From Microbacterium natoriense (GTDB lineage Bacteria; Actinomycetota; Actinomycetes; Actinomycetales; Microbacteriaceae), in contig NZ_JAUSXV010000001.1 in NCBI RefSeq assembly GCF_030816295.1, positions 2,046,001 through 2,110,000 of the forward strand: a stretch of 64,000 nt of DNA, written 5' to 3'. The translations under genes were made by a program, and so were the position numbers. Of the stretch, positions 18,758 to 27,663 are shown one piece after another. The stretch's first letter is position 1, and each line of letters begins with the position of its first letter. Below the pieces are notes generated by a model that was not told where the DNA came from, did not search any database, and saw nothing but the letters and a program-made list of their open reading frames with translations.

Positions 18758-19711
18758 TCAGGCGTGCAGAGCGTCGTTGAGAGTGACGCCGACGCCTGCA
18801 CGCTGCACGGCCTCGACCGCACCGCTGAGCGAGTTGCGGCGGAACAGCAGCCCATTCCGGCCCGACAGCTCGGCCCCCTTCACGGTGGCCCGGCCGCCAT
18901 CCGCGGTCACGGGGCCGTCGACCAGGACGATCTTCGTCCCCGCGGTGACGTAGAGACCCGCCTCCACCACGCAGTCGTCTCCGAGCGAGATGCCGATGCC
19001 CGAGTTCGCGCCCAGAAGCGTCCGCGCACCGATCGAGACACGGTGCTGTCCGCCGCCGGACAGCGTCCCCATGATCGAGGCGCCGCCGCCGATGTCGCTG
19101 CCGTCGCCCACCACGACGCCCTGAGAGATGCGCCCTTCGACCATCGAGGCGCCCAGGGTTCCTGCGTTGAAGTTCACGAAGCCCTCATGCATGACGGTCG
19201 TGCCGGGGGAGAGGTGGGCGCCGAGGCGCACGCGCGACGCATCAGCGATGCGGACGCCCGCGGGCTGGACATAGTCGGTCAGACGAGGGAACTTGTCGAG
19301 TCCCTGCACCTGGATGCCGGCGCGCTGCAGCAGCGGGCGCAGGCGGTTGGCGTCGTCGGGGTGCACCGGTCCGGCATTGGTCCACGCGACAGTGGGCAGG
19401 TGCGCGAAGATGCCGTCGAGGTTCAGCTCGTTCGGGCGGACGACGAGATGCGACAGCGCGTGCAGACGCAGGTAGGCGTCGGCCGTCGAAGTGGGCGCCG
19501 CGTCGAGATCGATCACCAGGTGCACGGATTCGACGGTGACGTTGCGGCGCTCGTCGGGACCCGCCAGCGCCTCGACCGTCATGATCGCTGCCGCGGCGTC
19601 CGCGGCATCCGGGGTGCCAGCGCCCACTTCCGGGAACCAGGCGTCCAGAACGGTGCCGTCGCCGGCGATCGTCGTGAGACCTGTACCCCATACCGTGCGT
19701 GCGTCAGTCAT
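18758..19711 (-). CDS. dapD: Tetrahydrodipicolinate N-succinyltransferase
   Basis: A 317-residue actinobacterial-type DapD that transfers succinyl from succinyl-CoA to tetrahydrodipicolinate. The C-terminal left-handed beta-helix hexapeptide region is visible, with [20 protein letters not shown] and [20 protein letters not shown]. Start MTDARTVWG at 19711 lies seven bases after a -10 box; an upstream in-frame ATG at 19834 would overlap dapE and lacks similarity. It is divergent from dapE across 67 bases. Confidence 0.96.
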   Translation of the reverse strand: MTDARTVWGTGLTTIAGDGTVLDAWFPEVGAGTPDAADAAAAIMTVEALAGPDERRNVTVESVHLVIDLDAAPTSTADAYLRLHALSHLVVRPNELNLDGIFAHLPTVAWTNAGPVHPDDANRLRPLLQRAGIQVQGLDKFPRLTDYVQPAGVRIADASRVRLGAHLSPGTTVMHEGFVNFNAGTLGASMVEGRISQGVVVGDGSDIGGGASIMGTLSGGGQHRVSIGARTLLGANSGIGISLGDDCVVEAGLYVTAGTKIVLVDGPVTADGGRATVKGAELSGRNGLLFRRNSLSGAVEAVQRAGVGVTLNDALHA

Positions 19712-19718
19712 GCCTACA

Positions 19719-19724
19719 ACGCTA
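19719..19724 (-). promoter_or_regulatory. -10 box TAGCGT of dapD, leaderless type
   Basis: Seven bases before the dapD ATG. Confidence 0.6.
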
Positions 19725-19765
19725 GCGCTCCGCGGCTTCGCACTCGGCGCATATGTCGCCCTGAG

Positions 19766-19771
19766 TAGGCT
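19766..19771 (+). promoter_or_regulatory. -10 box TAGGCT of dapE, leaderless type
   Basis: Seven bases before the dapE ATG, in the divergent dapD-dapE gap. Confidence 0.65.
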
Positions 19772-19778
19772 TGAGGGC

Positions 19779-20852
19779 ATGGCGCTCGATCTCACCTCGT
19801 CCTCCGTCGACCTGACTCGCGCGATCTGCGACATCCCGAGCGTCTCGGGCGACGAACTCGCGCTGGCGGACGAGATCGAGCGGGCCGTGTCGGCCTATCC
19901 GCACCTCGAGGTGATCCGCCACGGCAACACGATCGTCGCCCGCACGGATCTCGGACGAGCGCAGCGGGTCGCGATCGCCGGCCACATCGACACCGTGCCG
20001 ATCAACGGCAACGTCCCGGTGCGCGATATCGAGATCGACGGCGTGCCGCACCTGTGGGGGCGCGGAACCGTGGACATGAAGGCCGGCACCGCCGTGCAGC
20101 TGAAGCTCGCCGCCGAGCTCGTCGATCCCGCGGTCGACATCACCTGGATGTGGTACGACAACGAAGAGGTCGAGGCGTCCAAGAACGGCCTCGGTCTGCT
20201 CGCCGCAGTGCGACCCGATCTGTTCGTCGCGGACTTCGCCATCCTCGGGGAGCCGTCCAACGGTGAGGTGGAAGGCGGATGCAACGGCACGCTCCGCGCC
20301 GTCGTGCGCACCCACGGCGTGCGTGCGCACGCCGCCCGCGCGTGGATCGGAGAGAACGCGATCCACGCCGCCGCTCCGATTCTCACCCGGCTCGCCGAGT
20401 ACCGTCCTCGGGAGGTCGAGGTCGAGGGACTCGTGTACCGCGAGAGCCTGAGCGCCGTCCGTATCGCAGGGGGAGTGGCGGGCAACGTGATCCCCGATTA
20501 CTGCGAGGTCGAGATCAACTACCGCTTCGCGCCGAGCAAGACCGCCGCAGACGCGGAAGCGCACATCAGAAGCATCCTCGAAGGGTTCGAGGTCGAGATC
20601 ACGGATGCTGCCGAGGGCGCCCGTCCGGGGCTCGACGCTCCGATCGCCCGGCAGTTCGTCGCGGCGGTCGGCGCCCAGCCGCGTCCGAAGTACGGCTGGA
20701 CCGACGTTGCGCGGTTCTCCGCGCTCGGCATCCCGGCCGTGAACTACGGGCCGGGCGATCCGCACCTCGCCCACCATGACGAGGAGCGCGTACCGCTCGC
20801 GCAGATCGATGCCGTCGAACGCGGGCTGCGCGCATGGCTCAGCTCGCGCTGA
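19779..20852 (+). CDS. dapE: Succinyl-diaminopimelate desuccinylase
   Basis: A 357-residue M20-family zinc amidohydrolase that releases succinate to give LL-diaminopimelate. The metal ligands and catalytic residues are visible: GHIDTVP (His, Asp catalytic), [10 protein letters not shown] (bridging Asp), [10 protein letters not shown] (general-base Glu and ligand Glu), a Glu ligand near [11 protein letters not shown], and [10 protein letters not shown] (C-terminal His). The ATG at 19779 follows the -10 box; the frame is open further upstream across dapD without similarity. The next gene begins inside its last 19 bases. Confidence 0.96.
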   Translation: MALDLTSSSVDLTRAICDIPSVSGDELALADEIERAVSAYPHLEVIRHGNTIVARTDLGRAQRVAIAGHIDTVPINGNVPVRDIEIDGVPHLWGRGTVDMKAGTAVQLKLAAELVDPAVDITWMWYDNEEVEASKNGLGLLAAVRPDLFVADFAILGEPSNGEVEGGCNGTLRAVVRTHGVRAHAARAWIGENAIHAAAPILTRLAEYRPREVEVEGLVYRESLSAVRIAGGVAGNVIPDYCEVEINYRFAPSKTAADAEAHIRSILEGFEVEITDAAEGARPGLDAPIARQFVAAVGAQPRPKYGWTDVARFSALGIPAVNYGPGDPHLAHHDEERVPLAQIDAVERGLRAWLSSR

Positions 20853-22051
20853 ACGTCGCGCGCCGTTGGGCGCACGCCCCGCACGCCCTGCGCATCGCGA
20901 TCATCTACCTGTGCGCGCGCTTCATCACCACGGGCTTCCTGATCGTCGCCGCAATGCAGTCGACATCACTGTCGCGCTTCGGAGCACAGCCCGGGCTCGG
21001 GGACTTCGTGCTCGGCTGGGATGCGCAGTGGTACTGGTCTGTGGCCGACTTCGGCTACCCGACGACCCTTCCGCTGACCGCCTCGGGCGAGATCGCGGAG
21101 AACACCTGGGCCTTCATGCCGATCTACGCATACGCGGCGAAGATCGTCGGGCTGCCGTTCGGATCGTGGGGCTTCGGCGCGTTCGTGATCTCTTTCGTCT
21201 CCGGGTATCTCGCCTGCCTTGCGCTGCACAGGCTTCTGCGCGAGCGCATCGGCCGTTCTGCGGCGACGTGGGCGGTCGTGTTCTTCGCGGCGGGTCCCCT
21301 CGCGGCGATGTTCCAGGTCGGTTATGCCGAAACGCTGTTCCTGCTCCTGCTGTTCCTTTCGCTCGAGGCCGTCGCACGGCAGCACTACGCCAGGCTCTAC
21401 GTCCTCATTCCACTGATGGCGTTCACCCGACCGGGGGTGCTCGCCTTCGCGCTGTACCTCGGACTTCACGGCGTCATGCGCTGGATCCGCCGCCGGGAAG
21501 AGCCGCTGCAGCCCTCCCACGTCGTCCACATCATCGCGTCGGGCCTGCTCGCCACGCTCTGCGGCTTCGCGTGGCAGGTGATCGCCGGCATCGCGACGGG
21601 CGATGCCGGCGCGTATCTCGCGACAGAGCTGGCCTGGCGACGGCACTGGATCCTCGGCGGAGTAGACGGTTTCATCCCCTTCGAAGGGTGGATCCAGGGC
21701 GCGCAGTTCTGGTTCGCGCAGTGGGGCATGCCGCAGTTCTGGGGTCCGATCGGACTCGCGCTGCTCGTCGTCGCCGTGGGCGGAGCACTGATCTACTCGA
21801 AGCACGTGCGAGCGCTGGGTGTCGACATCCGCCTGTGGAGCGCGAGCTATCTGCTGTACCTGCTCGCCGTCTTCTTCCCGCAGTCGAGCACTTTCCGCCT
21901 GTTGCTGCCGCTGTCCCCGCTGTGGGGCGCCGTGGCGGTGCCACGATCGCGACTCTGGAGAACATGCGTGCTGGTGGCCTGCCTCGCCGGTCAATGGGCG
22001 TGGATCCACTTCGTCTACGCGCTCGGCAACACCTACTGGCAGGTGCCGTGA
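20834..22051 (+). CDS. PIG-V-like mannosyltransferase (integral membrane)
   Basis: A 405-residue protein with about nine membrane helices. The early luminal loop GWDAQWYWSVADFGYP matches the WD-containing loop of the PIG-V/GPI mannosyltransferase 2-like GT-C family, which uses polyprenyl-phosphate mannose. In actinobacteria such enzymes act on cell-wall glycolipids or glycoproteins. The ATG lies inside the end of dapE, so the two are coupled although their functions seem unrelated. The acceptor is unknown. Confidence 0.8.
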   Translation: MAQLALNVARRWAHAPHALRIAIIYLCARFITTGFLIVAAMQSTSLSRFGAQPGLGDFVLGWDAQWYWSVADFGYPTTLPLTASGEIAENTWAFMPIYAYAAKIVGLPFGSWGFGAFVISFVSGYLACLALHRLLRERIGRSAATWAVVFFAAGPLAAMFQVGYAETLFLLLLFLSLEAVARQHYARLYVLIPLMAFTRPGVLAFALYLGLHGVMRWIRRREEPLQPSHVVHIIASGLLATLCGFAWQVIAGIATGDAGAYLATELAWRRHWILGGVDGFIPFEGWIQGAQFWFAQWGMPQFWGPIGLALLVVAVGGALIYSKHVRALGVDIRLWSASYLLYLLAVFFPQSSTFRLLLPLSPLWGAVAVPRSRLWRTCVLVACLAGQWAWIHFVYALGNTYWQVP

Positions 22052-22145
22052 ATGTTAATGATTGATGCATTTATCCACATGCGAACTCCTGGCGTGAGTA
22101 ACACCCGATAAACTGGTTCCATACCACCGAGGAAAAGGAGCCACG

Positions 22146-22319
22146 ATGGCAGCGATGAAGCCGAGGACCGGAGACGGACCCATGGAGGCTGTGAAAGAAG
22201 GACGACTCATCATCGTGCGCGTCCCGCTCGAAGGCGGTGGGCGCCTGGTCGTCTCCGTGAACGATGCGGAGGCCAAGGAGCTTCACGACGTGCTCGCCGC
22301 TGTCGTGGCGCCGGCCTGA
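22146..22319 (+). CDS. DUF3117 protein
   Basis: A 57-residue protein starting MAAMKPRTGDGPMEAVKEG. This is the highly conserved actinobacterial DUF3117 family, of unknown function; the RLVVSVNDAEAKELHDVL segment is typical. Aggaaaaggag precedes the ATG by five bases. Upstream is a locally AT-rich stretch (22052-22120), unusual for this window, that probably holds the promoter. It is followed by a strong hairpin. Confidence 0.9.
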   Translation: MAAMKPRTGDGPMEAVKEGRLIIVRVPLEGGGRLVVSVNDAEAKELHDVLAAVVAPA

Positions 22320-22358
22320 TACTTCGACGAGCTCAGCAGCCCAAGGGGCGAGTTCTAC

Positions 22359-22398
22359 GAAGGAGGGCGACGGATCAACTGATCCGTCGCCCTCCTTC
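22359..22398. terminator. Bidirectional terminator
   Basis: Perfect 18-base inverted repeat (22359-22376 with 22381-22398), AACT loop, between the DUF3117 gene and the convergent methyltransferase gene. Confidence 0.92.
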
Positions 22399-22410
22399 TG
22401 CGTTCCGGGC

Positions 22411-23046
22411 TCAGTCGTTGTCGACGCTGACGAGCTGGAGCAGACCCTCGCCCGTGGTCGACACCGTGGCGAGCACGGCGGACGACTCCTGGGTCTCCTG
22501 GATGAGCGAGCGGTAGGCCGAGGTGACCTCATCGCGCTGCACGGGGTCGGCGACCCGCCCGCCGGCCAGCACGCGGGGAACGAGAACCATGCCGCCGGTG
22601 CGCGCCAGTCGGAGTCCGTGCTCGACGTACTCGATCACGTTCTCGGAGTCGGCGTCGATGAGGACGATGTCGTAGGAGGCTTCGTTCATGCGCGGCAGCA
22701 CATCGGAGGCTCGGCCCGTGATGAAACGAGCCTTGGTGGCGGGTATCCGTGCATCGGCGAACGCCTGGCGTGCGGCGGCGAGATGCTCGGGCTCGTTGTC
22801 GATGGAGGTGAGCACGGCCTGCGGGGCGCCGTGAAGCAGCCAGAGGCCGGAGACGCCCGCTCCGGTGCCGATCTCGACGATCGATCGGGCGGCGGTCGCC
22901 GCGGCGAGAACGGCGATCTGCGATCCGACCGCCGCGCTGACCGGCGCCGCGCCGAGTTCGATCGCGTGCGCGCGGGCGCGGGCGATGGATGCAGGCTCGA
23001 CGATGGATTCGCGGATGAAGCGCGCGTTCGCGTCGTGCTCGCTCAT
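22411..23046 (-). CDS. Class I SAM-dependent O-methyltransferase
   Basis: A 211-residue protein of the O-methyltransferase family 3 (catechol/caffeoyl-CoA type, cf. mycobacterial Rv1220c-like proteins). Motif I is VEIGTGAGVSGLWLL, and the acidic/metal-site segment is YDIVLIDADSENVIEYVEHG. Substrate unknown. It is divergent from tatB across 89 bases; this methyltransferase-tatB pairing is common in actinobacteria, to my knowledge. Confidence 0.88.
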   Translation of the reverse strand: MSEHDANARFIRESIVEPASIARARAHAIELGAAPVSAAVGSQIAVLAAATAARSIVEIGTGAGVSGLWLLHGAPQAVLTSIDNEPEHLAAARQAFADARIPATKARFITGRASDVLPRMNEASYDIVLIDADSENVIEYVEHGLRLARTGGMVLVPRVLAGGRVADPVQRDEVTSAYRSLIQETQESSAVLATVSTTGEGLLQLVSVDND

Positions 23047-23123
23047 AGCCCTGGGTCTCCCACCTGGATGTGTGTGTTCTCAGCGTATGCGCTCGGTGTG
23101 CGGCGCGAGGGCAGGCGCGGCGG

Positions 23124-23129
23124 TAGCCT
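23124..23129 (+). promoter_or_regulatory. -10 box TAGCCT of tatB, leaderless type
   Basis: Six bases before the tatB ATG. Confidence 0.6.
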
Positions 23130-23135
23130 GGGGAG

Positions 23136-23522
23136 ATGGGATTCGGGCTCACCTTCGAGAAGATGCTGCTGATCGGTCTGATCGCTGTGCTGCTCGTCGG
23201 CCCCGAGCGCCTGCCGAGGTACGCCGAGTCGTTCGCCAAGCTGGTCCGCCGCGGCGGTGAACTGCTGCGCGACACGAAGTCTCGCGTGCGCGAGGAGATG
23301 GGCCCGGAGATCTCGGACGTCGACTGGCGCAAGCTCGACCCTCGGCAGTACGACCCGCGGCGCATCATCCGCGACGCTCTGTTCGAAGACGACCCGACTC
23401 CCGTCGCGGCCGCGACTGCGCTCGTGGAGCCGGCGGCCAGCGCATTCCCGGTGCGGCCGCCGATCGAACGCCACGAGTTCTCGCGGGCCAGCCTGCCTCC
23501 GTACGACCCCGAAGCGACGTGA
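23136..23522 (+). CDS. tatB: Sec-independent translocase subunit TatB
   Basis: A 128-residue TatA/B-type protein: a short periplasmic N terminus, one helix (FEKMLLIGLIAVLLVGPERLP, with the conserved Glu in the N-terminal part and the GPERLP hinge), then an amphipathic helix (YAESFAKLVRRGGELLRDTKSRVREEMG) and a disordered acidic/proline-rich tail. GPERLP and length favour TatB over TatA. No tatA or tatC lies in the window. Confidence 0.88.
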   Translation: MGFGLTFEKMLLIGLIAVLLVGPERLPRYAESFAKLVRRGGELLRDTKSRVREEMGPEISDVDWRKLDPRQYDPRRIIRDALFEDDPTPVAAATALVEPAASAFPVRPPIERHEFSRASLPPYDPEAT

Positions 23523-23539
23523 ACGCCAGCGTGCGGTGA

Positions 23540-24022
23540 TCAGCCGATCTTGGCGCGCAGCGCGGCGAGCTCCTCGTCGGTGAACAGCGCCCGCGGCAGC
23601 GCGGTCACGACCGAGGCGGTCCGCACCTTCAGCAGCACCGCATCCCGGCCCGCACGCAGGCTCTGGAATTCTTCGTAGGGGATCTCCGACCGGCGTCGGG
23701 CGGCGCCGATGCGCAGGAGACGCTCGCCGACCTCCACCCACACGGTCGTCTCGGGCGGCATGGCGGCGCGAACGGCACGACGAGCGTTCGCGATGGTCAG
23801 CCAGATCGCATACGCGGCGAGGGCGACGACGGCGACCGGCATCCATGCTGTGAGGACGTCGGCATCCGTCCCCGCCGAACTCAGATTCAGGATGCTCGTG
23901 ATCAGAGCAGCCGCGAGCGCCGCCCACATGACGATCGCCCAGGGACGGGTGAGCGAGTAGACAGAGGCGTCACGTGCCATCCCGCGCAGCAGAGGCTCGT
24001 CGACCGTCAGCGATGCAGGCAC
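23540..24022 (-). CDS. YcxB-like/PH-fold membrane protein
   Basis: A 160-residue protein with two membrane helices (about residues 27-50 and 60-80). A C-terminal beta-rich PH-like domain follows (TTVWVEVGERLLRIG, then SEIPYEEFQSLRAGRDAVLLKV). It begins with GTG, three bases after the Mrp ATPase stop, and is the last gene of a four-gene run. Function unknown. Confidence 0.72.
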   Translation of the reverse strand: MPASLTVDEPLLRGMARDASVYSLTRPWAIVMWAALAAALITSILNLSSAGTDADVLTAWMPVAVVALAAYAIWLTIANARRAVRAAMPPETTVWVEVGERLLRIGAARRRSEIPYEEFQSLRAGRDAVLLKVRTASVVTALPRALFTDEELAALRAKIG

Positions 24023-24025
24023 GGC

Positions 24026-25144
24026 TCACCCCACCCGCATGGGCAGGGAGCGTCCGGCGAGCCCGCGGCCCCGGCCGCTCAACGTGCGGGCGAGATCGCT
24101 GATCGCGAGAGCTGCAGCATCCGTCGGCTCGCCGATCACGACCGGCACGCCGTCATCGCCGCCTGTGCGCAGCGCGGGGCTCAGCGGTATGGACGCCAGC
24201 AGCTCGACGGACGCATCCGCAGAGAGCGCCTCGGCGACCGCCGTTCCGCCGCCCGAGCCGAACAGATCGATCACCGTGCCGTCGGGCAGGGTGAAGGCAG
24301 CCATGTTCTCGACGACGCCGATCACCTGCTGACCGGTCTGGCGCGCCACGAGCCCGCTGCGGATCGCGACCTCGGATGCGGCGGTCTGAGGTGTCGTCAC
24401 CACGAGGACCTCTGCGTGCGGGAGGATCTGGCCGATCGAGATCGCGATGTCGCCGGTGCCCGGGGGCATGTCGATCAGCAGGACGTCGAGGTCGCCGAAG
24501 AACACATCGGTGAGGAACTGCTGCACCGTGCGATGCAGCATCGGCCCTCGCCAGGCGACCACGGCTTCGCCGTCGCGCAGGAACATGCCGATCGAGATCG
24601 TCTTCACCCCGTACGCGACAGGGGGCAGCATGAGGTCGTCGATGCGGGTCGGCTGGGTGCCGGCCGGGATGCCGAGCAGACCGGGAATCGAGAAGCCGTG
24701 CACATCGGCGTCCACCAGGCCGACTGCGAGTCCCTGTTCGGCGAGTGCGACGGCCAGGTTCGCGGTCAACGTGGACTTGCCGACGCCGCCCTTGCCGCTG
24801 GAGACGAGGATCACCCGGGTCAGCGAGTCGGGGCCGAAGGGCATCTGCCTGGCCGGCCGTCCGTCACGGAGCTTCTCTGTGAGCGCTTTGCGCTCGCCCG
24901 GTGTCATCACCCCGACAGACACCTCGACCTCGTCGACGTCGGCGACGGATGCTGCCGCCGACCTCACATCCGATTCGATGCGGGCAGCCGCCGGGCAGCC
25001 GACGATCGTGAGCACGATCGACACGCGAGCCGTCGAGCCGTCGACGACGACGTCGCGCACCATGTCCAGCTCGCCGATCGGTCGGCGCAGCTCGGGGTCG
25101 GTGACAGCCGCCACCGCCTGCCTGACGGCGTCCGCGGTCGTCAT
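24026..25144 (-). CDS. apbC: Mrp/NBP35-family Fe-S carrier ATPase (ApbC-like)
   Basis: A 372-residue P-loop ATPase that carries or inserts Fe-S clusters. Residues 1-90 form the MIP18/DUF59 domain (AVAAVTDPELRRPIGELDMV). The ATPase domain has the deviant Walker A SSGKGGVGKSTLTANLAVAL and the switch DMPPGTGDIAISIGQ. The start MTTADAV at 25144 overlaps the DUF1003 stop by four bases. Cysteines of the CXXC type seen in some Mrp proteins are not evident. Confidence 0.92.
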   Translation of the reverse strand: MTTADAVRQAVAAVTDPELRRPIGELDMVRDVVVDGSTARVSIVLTIVGCPAAARIESDVRSAAASVADVDEVEVSVGVMTPGERKALTEKLRDGRPARQMPFGPDSLTRVILVSSGKGGVGKSTLTANLAVALAEQGLAVGLVDADVHGFSIPGLLGIPAGTQPTRIDDLMLPPVAYGVKTISIGMFLRDGEAVVAWRGPMLHRTVQQFLTDVFFGDLDVLLIDMPPGTGDIAISIGQILPHAEVLVVTTPQTAASEVAIRSGLVARQTGQQVIGVVENMAAFTLPDGTVIDLFGSGGGTAVAEALSADASVELLASIPLSPALRTGGDDGVPVVIGEPTDAAALAISDLARTLSGRGRGLAGRSLPMRVG

Positions 25145-25644
25145 GACGCCTTGTCGTCGTGGTCGTCGAGCTCTGCCAGCAGGGCCTTCAGCTCCTGACG
25201 CAGCACGTCGCGGGTCACGACCTGCGCGTTGCGCTCCTCGAGAGACATGCGCAGGGCGACGATCTCGCGGGCGAGGTACTCGGTGTCGGCGAGGTTGCGC
25301 TCGGCGCGCTGCCGGTCCTGCTCGATCTGCACGCGGTCTCGGTCGTCCTGGCGGTTCTGGGCGAGCAGGATCAGGGGAGCGGCGTACGACGCCTGCAGCG
25401 ACAGCATGAGGGTGAGGGCCGTGAAGCCGAGCGCCGCGTCGTCGAAGCGGACGCTGTCGGGCATCAACGTGTTCCAGCCGATCCAGGCCACGCAGAACAG
25501 GCTCAGCAGCAGCAGGAAGGCGGGGGTTCCCATCGCGCGGGCGATCCACTCGGTGAAACGGCCGAAGCGGTCACGCGATACGGGTCGCTGGCGCGTCGTG
25601 CCGCGGCCGAGCGGCGCGTCGAGCCGTGCACTGTTCTTCGCCAT
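25141..25644 (-). CDS. DUF1003 membrane protein
   Basis: A 167-residue protein of the DUF1003 family. Two helices (MGTPAFLLLLSLFCVAWIGWN and a second around FTALTLMLSLQASYAAPLIL) are followed by a charged coiled coil (QNRQDDRDRVQIEQDRQRAERN). It is coupled to the upstream CBS gene and the downstream Mrp gene. Function unknown; this DUF1003-Mrp-CBS/MgtE_N arrangement is common in actinobacteria, as I recall. Confidence 0.88.
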   Translation of the reverse strand: MAKNSARLDAPLGRGTTRQRPVSRDRFGRFTEWIARAMGTPAFLLLLSLFCVAWIGWNTLMPDSVRFDDAALGFTALTLMLSLQASYAAPLILLAQNRQDDRDRVQIEQDRQRAERNLADTEYLAREIVALRMSLEERNAQVVTRDVLRQELKALLAELDDHDDKAS

Positions 25645-26906
25645 CAGCGCACCTCCTTGGCGGGCTGCTCGTCCTCGTCGTGCGTGCGCCAGTCGTCCGG
25701 CAGCAGGTAGTCGAGCACGTCGTCGACGCTGATCGCACCGACGAGACGATGGGCCGCATCGATGACGGGGAGCGACACGAGGTCATAGCTCGCGAGCATC
25801 CGGGCGACCTCCGCAGCCGATGCGGTCACCGGCACCGGCTCGAGGCTGTCGTCGACGATCGCGCCCAGGCGCTCGTGCGGGGGATAGCGCAGCATCCGCT
25901 GGAAGTGAACCATCCCGAGCAGGCGACCCGTGGGTGTCTCGAACGGAGGCAGCGTCACGAACACGGCCGCGGCGAGGGCCGGGTGCAGCTCGTGGCGGCG
26001 GATCAGAGCGAGAGCCTCTGCGACCGTCGCATCGGCCGACAGGATGATCGGCTCGGGCGTCATCAGACCGCCCGCCGTGTCGGGACCGTAGCGCAGCAGC
26101 ATCCTGACGTCCTCGGCCTCCTCAGGCTCCATGAGGGCGAGCAGGTGCTCGAGTCGCTCGGGCGGAAGCTGGGCGAGAAGATCGGCAGCGTCGTCAGGCT
26201 CCATCTCGTCGAGCACATCGGCGGCGCGCTCGTCGCCGAGGCGGTCGAGGATGTCGACCTGATCGTCCTCCGGCATCTCTTCGAGCGCGTCGGCGAGGCG
26301 ATCGTCGGAGAGCTCCTCGGCGACCTCGATGAGGCGTTGCTGAGGCAGATCGAGAAGCGTCGTCGCGAGATCGGCGGCGTGCAGCTCGGAGTACGAGGCG
26401 ACCAGCTGCTCGGCCGACTGCGATTCGCCGGGGGAGTGCCGCTCGGAGACGTCGTTCCACGCCGCGAAGGTCGTCGGGCCCTTCGCGAACGGAGAGGCGC
26501 TGGTCTTCGGGCGCCGCAGGAAGAGCTGACTGATCGCCCACTCGCCGAGGCGGTTCGGCTCGATCGCGACGTCTTCGATCACCGCGGTGCCGCTGCCGTC
26601 GACGAGGTTCACCCTGCGTCCGAGCATCTCGGCGAGGATGCGTACTTCACCGGCGCGCGGCGAGAACCGTCGCACGTTGATGAGGCCGGTGCTGATGACC
26701 TGGCCGGCGCGGATCGAGCTGACGCGTCCGATCGAGAGGAACACCTGGCGGCGCCCGGGGATCTCGACCACGAGACCGATCACGCGCGGGGTGGCCGTAC
26801 TTCGGTACACGACGACGACGTCCCGGACTTTGCCGAGCCGGTCGCCCACGGGGTCGAAGACGGCGCAGCCTGCGAGGCGCGCGGCGAATACCCGTTGTGT
26901 GCTCAC
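25644..26906 (-). CDS. PRC-barrel / MgtE_N / CBS-pair protein without a transport domain
   Basis: A 420-residue soluble protein. Residues 1-130 have PRC-barrel-like repeats (VFDPVGDRLGKVRDVVV and RVNLVDGSGTAVIEDVAI). Residues about 170-290 are MgtE_N-type helical repeats (LLDLPQQRLIEVAEELSDDR, LAQLPPERLEHLLALMEPEE). The C terminus is a tandem CBS pair. The membrane domain of MgtE magnesium transporters is absent, so it is probably a sensor or regulator. I chose the GTG at 26906, six bases after TACGCT; an ATG at 26930 is possible. Confidence 0.85.
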   Translation of the reverse strand: MSTQRVFAARLAGCAVFDPVGDRLGKVRDVVVVYRSTATPRVIGLVVEIPGRRQVFLSIGRVSSIRAGQVISTGLINVRRFSPRAGEVRILAEMLGRRVNLVDGSGTAVIEDVAIEPNRLGEWAISQLFLRRPKTSASPFAKGPTTFAAWNDVSERHSPGESQSAEQLVASYSELHAADLATTLLDLPQQRLIEVAEELSDDRLADALEEMPEDDQVDILDRLGDERAADVLDEMEPDDAADLLAQLPPERLEHLLALMEPEEAEDVRMLLRYGPDTAGGLMTPEPIILSADATVAEALALIRRHELHPALAAAVFVTLPPFETPTGRLLGMVHFQRMLRYPPHERLGAIVDDSLEPVPVTASAAEVARMLASYDLVSLPVIDAAHRLVGAISVDDVLDYLLPDDWRTHDEDEQPAKEVR

Positions 26907-26912
26907 TGTTCC

Positions 26913-26918
26913 AGCGTA
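26913..26918 (-). promoter_or_regulatory. -10 box TACGCT, leaderless type
   Basis: Six bases before the GTG at 26906; supports that start. Confidence 0.55.
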
Positions 26919-26981
26919 GTGCGCGACCATGATCGGGGTGGCCCTGATCACGGTTCCGCGCCGACGCGCAGGGGGACGTGG

Positions 26982-26987
26982 AACAAT
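26982..26987 (+). promoter_or_regulatory. -10-like AACAAT, leaderless type
   Basis: Six bases before the ATG at 26994. Confidence 0.45.
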
Positions 26988-26993
26988 GGCCGC

Positions 26994-27650
26994 ATGAGCA
27001 TGATGAATCGTCCTGCAGCTGGCGTCGACACCGGCGAGGTGGTCGCCTCGATGCGCGACTACGAGAGTGCGCAGAAGACGGTGTCGAAACTCATCGCCGA
27101 AGAGGTCCCTGCGCGAGACATCGCCATCATCGGACAGAGCGTGCGCACGGTCGAGCGGATCACCGGACGCCTCGGCTACGCGGCGGCGGCGCGCTCCGGC
27201 GCGATCAACGGCGTGCTGATCGGTCTGTTCCTCTCGGCGATCCTGGTGCTCGGAAACCCCGATGTGCCGATGCAGCTGTTCGTCGGCTTCGTCTTCATCG
27301 GCGTCGCGCTCGGCATGCTGCTGAGCCTCGTCACCTATGCGATCGTGCGCCGTCGCCGCGACTTCGCGAGCGTGACGCAGTTCGCCGCCGACCACTACGA
27401 GGTGACCGTGCAGCCGGCTTCGGTCGCCAAGGCCAAGAAGATCCTCGGCACTGCGACGCAGACGACTGTTGTACGGCCTCCTGTCGACCTCGACGAGCCG
27501 CCGCGGTACGGCGAGCGCATCCCCGCGCCCGGCGCCCCCGCACCGGCCGCCCCTGTGATCCCGCCGCGTCCTGCCGACCCGGTGCCCCAGCCGCAGGAGC
27601 CCGAGCAGGCCGAGTCTGAGGGAGAGTCGACCGAGCCTCGGCAGCCGTGA
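26994..27650 (+). CDS. General-stress-protein-17M-like membrane protein
   Basis: A 218-residue protein. The N-terminal 45-residue segment (VVASMRDYESAQKTVSKLIAEEVPARDIAIIG) resembles the GSP17M domain. Two membrane helices (about residues 72-120) follow. The C terminus is Pro/Ala/Glu-rich and probably disordered. It starts at the ATG at 26994; a second Met lies three codons on. Divergent from the CBS gene. Function unknown. Confidence 0.8.
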   Translation: MSMMNRPAAGVDTGEVVASMRDYESAQKTVSKLIAEEVPARDIAIIGQSVRTVERITGRLGYAAAARSGAINGVLIGLFLSAILVLGNPDVPMQLFVGFVFIGVALGMLLSLVTYAIVRRRRDFASVTQFAADHYEVTVQPASVAKAKKILGTATQTTVVRPPVDLDEPPRYGERIPAPGAPAPAAPVIPPRPADPVPQPQEPEQAESEGESTEPRQP

Positions 27651-27663
27651 CCGGCATCCGCTC

